Positions 1 through 5,995 of a stretch of 10,954 nucleotides of DNA are shown in pieces; the first letter of the stretch is position 1; each line of letters opens with the position of its first letter. The notes under the pieces were generated by a model, which was not told where the DNA came from, did no database searches, and was given only the letters and a program-made list of their open reading frames with translations. Location of the stretch: the NCBI GenBank assembly GCA_002404465.1, contig DHJT01000076.1, forward strand, positions 28,935 to 39,888, given 5' to 3'. The DNA comes from Sutterella sp. UBA4713. GTDB taxonomy: Bacteria > Pseudomonadota > Gammaproteobacteria > Burkholderiales > Burkholderiaceae_F. Position numbers and translations under genes: made by a program.

Positions 1-583
1 CCCCGGCGCGCAAAAGCGTCATCACGGTTGTGCGATACATGCCGCGTGCCGCCATATATAAGGGAGTGACGCCTGCATCGGTACGAGCGTTCACATCGGC
101 GCCCTCGGCCAGAAGGTACTTAACAACCGCATCATGTCCGTTTGTCGCCGCATAGTGTAAAGCCGACCATCCGATGGTTTTATTGATCGAAGCGCCTTTT
201 TGCACAAGGGCTTTCGTTAAGTCCTCGTTGCCGGAAAATGCGGCAAGCATAAGAGCCGTTTCCCCGTAGTCACTGCTCATATTGACGTCGACGTTCGGCT
301 GTTTTAACAAAAACTCCACAAGATCCGTATTACCTAAGCGAATGGCCCGCACAAGAGCCGGGTCGCCTTCCCGAACCATTTGATTGGGACTGACACCGTC
401 CGCAACGAGTTTTTCAAGCACCGAAAGGCGATCGTGCTCAACGGCATCGGAAAACGCGATTTGCGACTGCGTAAGGACTCGAACTTGACCTAAGCCAGGC
501 TTGGCGCAAACCGTGCCGGATGCCAAAAAAAGAGTCGCACAAATGAGCGTTACCTTCGACTTAAAAGCATTCCTTAATCGCAT
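1..583 (-). CDS. Secreted ankyrin-repeat protein (partial, C-terminus beyond left edge)
   Basis: This reading frame runs leftward from an ATG at 583-581 and is still open at base 1, so only the first 194 residues are visible. Residues 1-27 form a Sec signal peptide: basic start (MRLRNAFKSK), hydrophobic core, and a V-C-A signal peptidase I site ending at Ala27. The mature part is a run of about five ankyrin repeats, roughly at residues 43-67, 74-101, 107-134, 138-165 and 171-194. The best conserved have GETALMLAA, WSALHYAATNGH and GVTPLYMAA cores with GA-x-(I/V)N ends. Ankyrin repeats bind proteins; the partner is unknown and no catalytic domain is visible. The start follows the tatD-family stop directly (TAA then ATG), with a GGAG nine bases upstream inside the preceding gene, so translation is probably coupled. 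I infer a periplasmic or secreted binding protein. The missing C-terminus could carry another domain. Confidence 0.85.
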   Translation of the reverse strand, partial: MRLRNAFKSKVTLICATLFLASGTVCAKPGLGQVRVLTQSQIAFSDAVEHDRLSVLEKLVADGVSPNQMVREGDPALVRAIRLGNTDLVEFLLKQPNVDVNMSSDYGETALMLAAFSGNEDLTKALVQKGASINKTIGWSALHYAATNGHDAVVKYLLAEGADVNARTDAGVTPLYMAARGMYRTTVMTLLRAG

Positions 584-1363
584 TTATGTGTTCTCCAAAC
601 GGAAAAATCGTAGGGCATTGGCCGTTGTTGCCTCTGAGACCGTCTCGACGTCTTTTCCCTGAATTGCAGCAAGACATTCGGCAACTTTACCGACATAAGC
701 CGGTTCATTGCGTTTACCGCGAAAAGGGACCGGTGCCATATACGGGCAATCGGTCTCAATCATAAGAGAATCGAGCGGAAGGTTCCGCGCAATGTCACGC
801 AAAGCGTGCGCCGACTTAAAAGTTAAAACCCCGGTAAACGAAATCAGGCCGCCGGCATCAAGGCATGAAAATGCCGTTTCTCGATCACCGGCAAAGCAAT
901 GCATTACAAAGCCGACGTCCCCCGCACGCGCTTCTTTTAAGAGGGTAAGAGCGTCTTTTTCCGCTTCGCGCGCATGGACGACGATGGGTTTGGCAAGTTG
1001 TTTTGCCGCTTCAATGTGCATTCGAAAGCGTTCGCGCTGCCAGGTCAAATCCCCGTGGCACCAGTGGTAGTCAAGCCCCGTTTCCCCGACAGCGACGATT
1101 TCCCGAGCCGAGCAGATGCGGAAGATTTCTTCCACGTTTGTTTCGACGGCATTCTCATACTCAGGATGAAGGGCCCAGGCACCGTACAAATATCCCGGAT
1201 TTTCTCGCACAAGAGCCGTAACGGCGTCAATTTCCGACCGATCACAGCCTAAGACAAGTGCTCCGACGAGCCCAGCCTGCCGCATGCGTTCGATGACAGA
1301 GGCCCTGTCGGCATCAAACTCCCGGGCATTGATGTGGCAGTGAGAATCAAATAGACGCGGCAT
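584..1363 (-). CDS. TatD-family metal-dependent hydrolase (deoxyribonuclease)
   Basis: A 259-residue protein of the TatD/YcfH/YjjV amidohydrolase-like family, whose members form a TIM barrel with two divalent metals and act as DNases (3'-5' exonuclease activity is reported for E. coli TatD). All expected metal ligands are visible: His8 and His10 (DSHCH), Glu94 (VGETGLDYH), His130 (IVVHAR), His155 (HCFAG) and Asp205 (IETDCPYMAP). Length is normal for the family and there is no signal peptide, so it should be cytoplasmic. The start lies 18 nt after the lpxH stop; the leader is A/T-rich without a clear Shine-Dalgarno, so coupling to lpxH is plausible. The downstream ankyrin gene begins immediately after its stop. 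Which paralogue this is (TatD, YcfH or YjjV) cannot be settled from sequence alone, so no symbol is given. A role in DNA repair or RNA/DNA turnover is family inference. Confidence 0.93.
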   Translation of the reverse strand: MPRLFDSHCHINAREFDADRASVIERMRQAGLVGALVLGCDRSEIDAVTALVRENPGYLYGAWALHPEYENAVETNVEEIFRICSAREIVAVGETGLDYHWCHGDLTWQRERFRMHIEAAKQLAKPIVVHAREAEKDALTLLKEARAGDVGFVMHCFAGDRETAFSCLDAGGLISFTGVLTFKSAHALRDIARNLPLDSLMIETDCPYMAPVPFRGKRNEPAYVGKVAECLAAIQGKDVETVSEATTANALRFFRLENT

Positions 1364-1381
1364 GTGAATTATTCTAAAAAA

Positions 1382-2170
1382 TCAGAGAGGCCGTACGGTA
1401 AGCTTTAAAGCGCCGTTCGAATCGACTTCTCCCCAACCGCAGCGCGAAGGCGATAAAGCCGTCTCTTCGCGCCAATCCGGAAGTACCAAGCGAGTCAAAG
1501 CGTCTGACTCGTAAAGTGCAGGTTTATGCGTATGACCGTGAATCACCGCCGAACAATGCGCCTTTCGAGCCGCCTCAATGACAGAGGGCTCAACGACATC
1601 CATCTGCTCGGGGGTTTTTCGGGCCTTGTGGCGCTTGGAAATACTTCTGGCTCTTAAAGCCCAAATCAAACGGACCGGTAGCGCCATGGAAAAGGCTTTC
1701 TTTTGAAAATCCTCAGAGCGGACAAGACGCCGAAACGCCTGATAATCCGCATCGAGCGTACACCACTCATCGCCGTGCGCCAAAAGAATGCGTTGACCGT
1801 TCAGGTCGACAACGGACGGACTTTCGATGAGCCTTGCTCCGGTACGTCGCGCAAATTCAGTGCCTAAAAGAACATCCCGATTTCCGTGCATCACGTAAAG
1901 ACGTCGACCCGTATCGGAAAAGCGCTTTAAGGCCTTGATAACGGGAGAAGCAAGGAAAAGCGCCTCGTCACCGATCCAAAATTCAAACAGATCCCCGAGG
2001 ATAAACAGCTCGTTATACCGAAGCGCCTCACGTGATAAAAACGAAAAGAACCGCCGACCGATAGCCCATTTTCGCCACGACAAGTGAATATCGGCAATAA
2101 AAACCGGATTGGATAGCGGCTCGATGATTCGAGTCGTCGCATCACGCGGAAGCGGTTCGGCAGGCCTCAT
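1382..2170 (-). CDS. lpxH: UDP-2,3-diacylglucosamine diphosphatase LpxH
   Basis: LpxH hydrolyses UDP-2,3-diacylglucosamine to lipid X and UMP, the fourth step of lipid A (Raetz) synthesis, as a peripheral enzyme on the cytoplasmic face of the inner membrane. The calcineurin-like dinuclear metal motifs are intact, numbered from the start chosen here: Asp27 and His29 (ADIHLS), Asp60 (GDLFEFWIGD), Asn97 (HGNRD), His132 (AHGDEWC), and His213 and His215 (HGHTH). The protein is 262 residues, slightly longer than the usual ~240, mostly from about 20 extra N-terminal residues. I chose the ATG at 2170 because an AAGGA lies four bases before it and it sits 7 nt after the ppiB stop. An in-frame ATG at 2209 would add 13 residues and overlap ppiB by 32 nt. 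The ppiA-ppiB-lpxH order is, to my recollection, typical of Burkholderiales. Presence of lpxH confirms a lipopolysaccharide-bearing host. Confidence 0.95.
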   Translation of the reverse strand: MRPAEPLPRDATTRIIEPLSNPVFIADIHLSWRKWAIGRRFFSFLSREALRYNELFILGDLFEFWIGDEALFLASPVIKALKRFSDTGRRLYVMHGNRDVLLGTEFARRTGARLIESPSVVDLNGQRILLAHGDEWCTLDADYQAFRRLVRSEDFQKKAFSMALPVRLIWALRARSISKRHKARKTPEQMDVVEPSVIEAARKAHCSAVIHGHTHKPALYESDALTRLVLPDWREETALSPSRCGWGEVDSNGALKLTVRPL

Positions 2171-2174
2171 AAAA

Positions 2175-2179
2175 TCCTT
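2175..2179 (-). promoter_or_regulatory. Ribosome binding site that decides the lpxH start
   Basis: On the minus strand the sequence reads TAAGGATTTTATG. The AAGGA overlaps the ppiB stop codon and lies four bases before the ATG at 2170. It supports the shorter LpxH and suggests that ribosomes terminating on ppiB re-initiate on lpxH. Confidence 0.6.
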
Positions 2180-2681
2180 AGGAGGCCTTAAGAACCTCGG
2201 CCTTCTCAATTACGACGTCATCGTTCGGAACATCATCGAACCAGCCGACACGCCCGGTCCGCATCTTGGCAATCGCATCGACGACATCAAAGCCGTTTAC
2301 AACGCGTCCGAACACGGCATAACCGTAACCCTGCGCATCAGGGCTTGTGAAATTTAAAAAATCATTATCGGCAACATTGATGAAGAACTGACACGTGGCC
2401 GAATGCGGGTCGCTCGTACGCGCCATGGCGACGGTGTATTTGTCATTGGGCAATCTGTTAGATGCCTCATTTGCAATCGGGTCCTTCACACCGTCTTTTT
2501 GCTTCATCCCGCGCAAAAAGCCGCCCCCTTGAATCATGAACCCCTTGATGACACGATGAAAAATCGTTCCGTCGTAAAAGCCCGAGGTGACGTACTGCTC
2601 GAAATTTTTACTCGTAACGGGTGCTTTCTCGTAATCCACTTCGATGTCGATGACACCCTTGTTGGTCGTTAAACGAATCAT
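2178..2681 (-). CDS. ppiB: Cytoplasmic peptidyl-prolyl cis-trans isomerase (cyclophilin) PpiB
   Basis: A 167-residue single-domain cyclophilin that catalyses cis-trans isomerisation of X-Pro bonds during protein folding. It begins directly with the fold (MIRLTTNKGVIDIEV) and has no signal peptide, so it is cytoplasmic. Catalytic residues equivalent to human CypA Arg55, Phe60 and Gln63 are Arg43, Phe48 and Gln51 (FHRVIKGFMIQGGGF). The second half of the site is visible as ARTSDPHSATCQFFIN, followed by GYAVFGRVVNGFDVVD. Its ATG overlaps the ppiA stop as ATGA, with an AGGA seven bases upstream inside ppiA, so translation is coupled to the periplasmic paralogue. The two proteins share almost the whole active-site block but differ elsewhere. 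The symbols ppiA and ppiB are assigned by predicted location (exported versus cytoplasmic). Confidence 0.94.
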   Translation of the reverse strand: MIRLTTNKGVIDIEVDYEKAPVTSKNFEQYVTSGFYDGTIFHRVIKGFMIQGGGFLRGMKQKDGVKDPIANEASNRLPNDKYTVAMARTSDPHSATCQFFINVADNDFLNFTSPDAQGYGYAVFGRVVNGFDVVDAIAKMRTGRVGWFDDVPNDDVVIEKAEVLKAS

Positions 2682-3277
2682 TTAGCATTCCTTGTCGTAT
2701 GAATGATGCGGACGGACTTTATGAGAACGGGCGTAACGGGCACGTCTGAATAAAATCCGCGTTTTTCCGTGCGAACGAGCGAAATCTTATCGACAACGTC
2801 CATTCCCTTGATTACGCGCCCGAAAACGGCATATCCCCAACCGTCTCGGCTTTTATCCGCATCTAAAAAATCGTTATTGCTTGTATTGATGAAAAATTGA
2901 CTCGTAGCCGAATGCGGTTCGCTCGTGCGCGCCATCGCCACGGTCCCGCGCCGGTTCGACTCGGTCCCGCGCGCTTCGTTGACAATCTTTCCGGCTGTCT
3001 TTTTTTGCGTCATATCGCTTGTAAATCCGCCGCCTTGAATCATAAAGCCCTCGATAACACGGTGGAAAATCGTCCCGTCGTAAAAGCCGCTTTCGGCATA
3101 GTCCGTAAAGTTTTTAACCGTCACGGGAGCCCGAGCAGGATCGAGACGAATCTCGATGGTTCCCATCGTCGTATCGATACGAGCCAGTGTCGAAGTCGGT
3201 GCGCAAAGGGGTGCTTGCGCGGCAACGAGAGCCAATCCGGCCAAAGCCAAGAGAGCAGGACGAAAACGCAGTTTCAT
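2678..3277 (-). CDS. ppiA: Periplasmic peptidyl-prolyl cis-trans isomerase (cyclophilin) PpiA
   Basis: A 199-residue cyclophilin with a Sec signal peptide: MKLRFR, then an Ala/Leu-rich core, with likely cleavage after Ala26 (P-L-C-A). The residues before Cys25 (A-P-L) do not make a lipobox, so a soluble periplasmic protein is expected rather than a lipoprotein. The active-site block FHRVIEGFMIQGGGF gives Arg73, Phe78 and Gln81; ARTSEPHSATSQFFIN and GWGYAVFGRVIKGMDVVD complete the fold. Its role is proline isomerisation of envelope proteins. The gene starts 4 nt after the TPR gene stop, with AAGGA eight bases before the ATG, and ends in an ATGA overlap with ppiB. Co-transcription with a secreted TPR protein and with lpxH suggests an envelope-maintenance operon. 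Confidence 0.94.
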   Translation of the reverse strand: MKLRFRPALLALAGLALVAAQAPLCAPTSTLARIDTTMGTIEIRLDPARAPVTVKNFTDYAESGFYDGTIFHRVIEGFMIQGGGFTSDMTQKKTAGKIVNEARGTESNRRGTVAMARTSEPHSATSQFFINTSNNDFLDADKSRDGWGYAVFGRVIKGMDVVDKISLVRTEKRGFYSDVPVTPVLIKSVRIIHTTRNAK

Positions 3278-3281
3278 GAGC

Positions 3282-3827
3282 TTAATCCTTAAGAATTTCT
3301 TGTAAGGCCGCTACGCGCCGGGCAGCCGAACGCGACCCGCCCTTGGCTGCGGCTTTAAAAGCCTGAACGGACTGTGCGAGGTACACGTTCGCTAAATTTT
3401 CCCGAGCCGTCGTATAACTCGGACGCAGTGCCAAAGCTCTTTCCAGAAGCTCCTCGGCTCGTTTGTATTCGCCGCGATCGGAGGCATACCGCGCCAGGTT
3501 ATTGTAAGCCTCGGGAATTTCCGGAAACGTCTTGATAAAGTTCTCCAACTCCTTTTGTGCCAAATCAAAACGCCCTTGGGCCTCATAAAGAACGCTTTTT
3601 TGGAACTTTAATTGAGCCGAAATCGGGTTTTGCGTCAATCCCTCATCAATATACTTTAAAGCCGTATCGAATTTTTTCTCGCGAATCAATCGTTCGACGG
3701 CCGAAGGGATTTGTTCGGGCGTCAATTTCACGGACGGGTTATCTAAGTCCGTAGCCGCATAAGAGGTCGGTAGCAGAGTAACACCGAGGGCAAGCGTGAC
3801 CAAAAAGGAAAGAAAGTGCCGTTTCAT
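3282..3827 (-). CDS. Secreted tetratricopeptide-repeat protein
   Basis: A 181-residue protein heading the left operon. Residues 1-24 are a signal peptide (MKRHFLSFLVTLALGV..., S-Y-A cleavage). The mature protein has about three to four TPR units, roughly at residues 41-67, 74-101, 107-136 and 137-160. Typical signatures are FDTALKYIDEGLTQNP, GRFDLAQKELENFIKTFP and GEYKRAEELLERALALRPSY. A basic Ala/Arg/Lys-rich tail follows. TPRs bind other proteins; no enzymatic motif is seen. A similar TPR protein upstream of ppiA is, as I recall, a Burkholderiales feature of unknown function. The ATG at 3827 is chosen because the signal peptide begins there. An upstream in-frame ATG at 3965 would cross the control region and run into cysS on the other strand, and the intervening peptide looks non-coding. 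No good Shine-Dalgarno precedes 3827. Confidence 0.85.
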   Translation of the reverse strand: MKRHFLSFLVTLALGVTLLPTSYAATDLDNPSVKLTPEQIPSAVERLIREKKFDTALKYIDEGLTQNPISAQLKFQKSVLYEAQGRFDLAQKELENFIKTFPEIPEAYNNLARYASDRGEYKRAEELLERALALRPSYTTARENLANVYLAQSVQAFKAAAKGGSRSAARRVAALQEILKD

Positions 3828-3908
3828 AAAGGGGACGGAATCCTGAAAGGAAAATCGAACAAAAGGGTTAAACCCGTTTATACTAGGTCGCCATTTTACT
3901 GACTCGAC

Positions 3909-3924
3909 TACCCGATATCGGGTA
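3909..3924. repeat. Perfect 16-bp palindrome TACCCGATATCGGGTA
   Basis: The sequence is identical to its own reverse complement over all 16 bases, centred between 3916 and 3917, in the intergenic region 28-43 bp upstream of the cysS ATG. As DNA it has the form of an operator for a dimeric regulator. As RNA on either strand it can fold into a six-pair stem (TACCCG/CGGGTA) with an ATAT loop. I do not recognise it as a known operator. Confidence 0.6.
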
Positions 3925-3942
3925 AAAAAAAGAATTTTTACC
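3921..3942. repeat. A/T-rich inverted repeat overlapping the palindrome
   Basis: The arms GGTAAAAA (3921-3928) and TTTTTACC (3935-3942) are perfect complements around a 6-base spacer, ending nine bases before the cysS ATG. The GGTA at 3921-3924 is also the right arm of the 16-bp palindrome, so the two hairpins cannot form together in one RNA. The bases just before the start codon fall inside or next to this structure. Confidence 0.5.
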
Positions 3943-3951
3943 ATCTGTACT

Positions 3952-5361
3952 ATGTCTTTATCCATTTATTCAACGCTCTCGAAAAAAACCGAAGTCTTCA
4001 AACCCTTGCATGCGGGCAAGGTCGGCATGTATGTCTGCGGTGTCACGGTCTATGACTTAACGCACATCGGTCACGGGCGCACGTTCGTGGCCTTTGACGT
4101 CGTACGACGCTGGCTTGAAGCGAGCGGCTATGAGGTGACCTACGTACGTAACGTCACCGATGTGGACGACAAAATTATTCGCCGAGCTGCCGAGCGGGGA
4201 ATATCAACTAAAGAACTGACAGATACGTACACCAAAGCCATGCAGGACGACATGCTTGCCTTGGGCTGCTTACCGCCTACGTACGAGCCGCGCGCAACGC
4301 AATTTATTCCTCAGATGCTCAGTCTCATCGAGACACTCGAAAAAAAAGGGCTTGCCTATCAAGCCAGCGACGGTGACGTCGATTTTGCCGTCCGAAAATT
4401 TAAAGACTACGGAAAACTTTCGGGCAAGAGCATCGATGACCTTGTCTCGGGAGCTCGTGTGGATGTTGCAGGAGCCAAACACGACCCCTTGGATTTTGTC
4501 CTTTGGAAGCGTGCCAAACCCGGCGAGCCGCATTGGCCTTCTAAGTGGGGAGAGGGGCGGCCCGGCTGGCACATCGAATGCTCGGCCATGAGCTGCTACT
4601 ACCTCGGAGAGCACTTTGATATTCACGGCGGCGGCCCCGATTTAATCTTTCCGCACCACGAAAACGAAATTGCGCAAAGTGAAGGAGCGCACGGACCGGG
4701 ATTTGCCAATATCTGGATGCACTCGGGCCCCTTGCGTGTACGAGCTGCCGACGGAACGGAAGAAAAAATGAGTAAATCCCTCGGCAACTTCTGGACAATC
4801 CGTGACGCTCTGAAAGAAACAAACGGCAAGTACGGCGACGGCAACGGCAATGAAACGCTGCGGTTTTTCTTACTTCGCAGCCACTACAGAAGTCCGATCA
4901 GCTTTAATCCGGGACTCATTGAGGATGCCCACAAGGGGTTAACACGCCTTTACAGCGCGCTCAATGCCACAGCCCCGCAAGGCAATGCGCCGATTGATTG
5001 GACAAATCCCTTTGCCGCACGCTTTAAGGCTGCGATGGACGATGATTTCAATACCCCGCAAGCCGTCGGTGTACTCTTTGATTTAGCAGCAGAAATCAAC
5101 CGTACCAAAGACGGGAAATTGGCCGCCGTACTTGTCGCGCTCGGAAAAATCTTCAATATCCTCACGCGCGATCCCGCTGTTTTCATTAAAGGCGCGACGG
5201 CAGGTCTCGATGAGGCTGCTATCGAAGGCAAAATTGCCGAACGCACGCAGGCAAAAGCTCAAAAAGATTGGGCTAAGGCCGATGCCATCCGCAAGGAATT
5301 GACCGAGGCGGGGATTGTTCTCGAAGATCGCGCCGGAGTTACGACGTGGAGACGCGCCTAA
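3952..5361 (+). CDS. cysS: Cysteinyl-tRNA synthetase
   Basis: A class I aminoacyl-tRNA synthetase that attaches cysteine to tRNA-Cys in the cytoplasm. At 469 residues it has the normal full length. The HIGH motif is at residues 38-41, within a YVCGVTVYDLTHIGHGRT block, and KMSKS is at 272-276. The zinc ligands that give cysteine selectivity are all present: Cys29, Cys210, His235 and Glu239, matching E. coli Cys28, Cys209, His234 and Glu238. The DALR-type helical domain and C-terminal region (AQKDWAKADAIRKELTEAGIVLEDRAGVTTWRR) are intact. The start fits the family N-terminus. No Shine-Dalgarno is visible, and the preceding 30 bases are A/T-rich and can form a hairpin. It heads the plus-strand operon and its end overlaps the next gene by 16 nt. 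Confidence 0.98.
   Translation: MSLSIYSTLSKKTEVFKPLHAGKVGMYVCGVTVYDLTHIGHGRTFVAFDVVRRWLEASGYEVTYVRNVTDVDDKIIRRAAERGISTKELTDTYTKAMQDDMLALGCLPPTYEPRATQFIPQMLSLIETLEKKGLAYQASDGDVDFAVRKFKDYGKLSGKSIDDLVSGARVDVAGAKHDPLDFVLWKRAKPGEPHWPSKWGEGRPGWHIECSAMSCYYLGEHFDIHGGGPDLIFPHHENEIAQSEGAHGPGFANIWMHSGPLRVRAADGTEEKMSKSLGNFWTIRDALKETNGKYGDGNGNETLRFFLLRSHYRSPISFNPGLIEDAHKGLTRLYSALNATAPQGNAPIDWTNPFAARFKAAMDDDFNTPQAVGVLFDLAAEINRTKDGKLAAVLVALGKIFNILTRDPAVFIKGATAGLDEAAIEGKIAERTQAKAQKDWAKADAIRKELTEAGIVLEDRAGVTTWRRA
5335..5338 (+). promoter_or_regulatory. Ribosome binding site for the GTG-started glycosylase gene
   Basis: A GGAG inside the last codons of cysS lies seven bases before the GTG at 5346. It supports that non-ATG start and coupled translation with cysS. 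Confidence 0.55.
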
Positions 5362-5972
5362 AGCTTGTTTCTTGGTGGGATGACGCTCTGGGTCACTTAA
5401 AAGGCGATTTTGTTCTTGCGTCTCTGATGGAAAAGGCTCGAGGCGACGGACTCTTGACGTGCACGGATTTATTTTCCTCGATGATACGGGCCGTTTGCGG
5501 CCAACAAGTCAGCAATGCGGCGGCCGCAAAGTCCCGGGACCGTGTTTTGCAAGCCGCCGAGCAAGCCGCCCCCGGCAATTTGCCTCTCGGAATTCAAATC
5601 CTCGGAAGCCCGGGACTTAAGGGGCTCGGGCTTTCTGCTACAAAGAGTGCGGCTCTGGCGGGACTTGCTCAAGGGTATCTGTCAGGGGCTTTAACCGAAA
5701 AAACCCTGAACGGTTTAACCGACGAGGCTGTTTTATCGCGCCTGGTGCAAATTCGGGGAGTCGGACCTTGGACGGCTCACATGATTTTAATTTTCGGCCT
5801 GAATCGACCCGATGTCTTTCCCGTTGACGACTACGGACTTAAAACTTCGGGTGTCAAACTCTTCGGTAATCTCGATACAATGCTAGAAAGGAGTCGGGCA
5901 TGGCGCCCGTATCGCACGGCCGCTACGTGGCTCCTGTGGCGCGACCGAACCGGATTTGCCGTTCGATATTAG
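5346..5972 (+). CDS. DNA-3-methyladenine glycosylase II (AlkA-type, HhH-GPD family)
   Basis: A 208-residue base-excision-repair glycosylase that should remove alkylated purines such as 3-methyladenine. The order of motifs fits the HhH-GPD superfamily: an N-terminal SSMIRAVCGQQVSNAAA helix block, LKGLGLSATKSAAL, the helix-hairpin-helix at about residues 136-144 (IRGVGPWTA), and FPVDDYGL in which Asp162 aligns with catalytic Asp238 of AlkA. It ends in the family's WRPYRTAATWLLWR helix. It lacks the N-terminal TATA-like domain of E. coli AlkA, as short bacterial homologues do. It has no FeS-cluster cysteines, which argues against endonuclease III or MutY. The GTG start overlaps cysS by 16 nt and has a well-placed GGAG; no better start is seen. 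The cysS-glycosylase-accA order is, as I recall, common in Burkholderiales and does not imply a functional link. Confidence 0.9.
   Translation: METRLKLVSWWDDALGHLKGDFVLASLMEKARGDGLLTCTDLFSSMIRAVCGQQVSNAAAAKSRDRVLQAAEQAAPGNLPLGIQILGSPGLKGLGLSATKSAALAGLAQGYLSGALTEKTLNGLTDEAVLSRLVQIRGVGPWTAHMILIFGLNRPDVFPVDDYGLKTSGVKLFGNLDTMLERSRAWRPYRTAATWLLWRDRTGFAVRY
5887..5893 (+). promoter_or_regulatory. Strong Shine-Dalgarno-like AAAGGAG inside the glycosylase gene
   Basis: AAAGGAG lies six bases before an ATG at 5900 that is in frame with accA and would add 32 residues to it. The same bases encode a Glu-Arg-Ser stretch of the glycosylase, so the match may be accidental. It is recorded because the preferred accA start at 5996 has only a weak site. 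Confidence 0.3.
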
Positions 5973-5995
5973 ATAGAGACAAGGCGTGGGCGACG

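Larger units (their letters stand above)
3828..3951. promoter_or_regulatory. Divergent control region between the TPR-ppiA-ppiB-lpxH and cysS operons
   Basis: The 124 bp between two head-to-head start codons must hold promoters for both operons. The best candidate core is GTTTATACTA at 3876-3885. On the plus strand TATACT (3879-3884) matches the sigma-70 -10 consensus at five of six bases, with a weak -35 (CGAACA, 3856-3861, 17-bp spacing). On the minus strand TATAAA (3882-3877) also matches five of six, with a weak -35 (GAGTCA, 3905-3900, 17-bp spacing). If the plus promoter is used, cysS has a leader of roughly 60 nt containing the palindromes listed separately. There is also a short inverted repeat GGGTTAAACCC at 3865-3875. 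No Shine-Dalgarno is evident before cysS. The promoter assignment is inference from consensus matches only. Confidence 0.45.

Noticed and set aside
2171..2209. Upstream in-frame ATG extending LpxH by 13 residues
   Set aside because: It would overlap ppiB by 32 nt and add an unusual N-terminus, while the ATG at 2170 has an AAGGA at proper spacing and lies just after the ppiB stop.
3885..3951. T-box leader before cysS
   Set aside because: The leader is too short for a T-box and no antiterminator bulge motif or intrinsic terminator was found; the two small inverted repeats do not resemble one.
3828..3965. Extension of the TPR protein to an ATG at 3965
   Set aside because: The extra 46 residues lie in the divergent control region and overlap the cysS start; the signal peptide clearly begins at the ATG at 3827.
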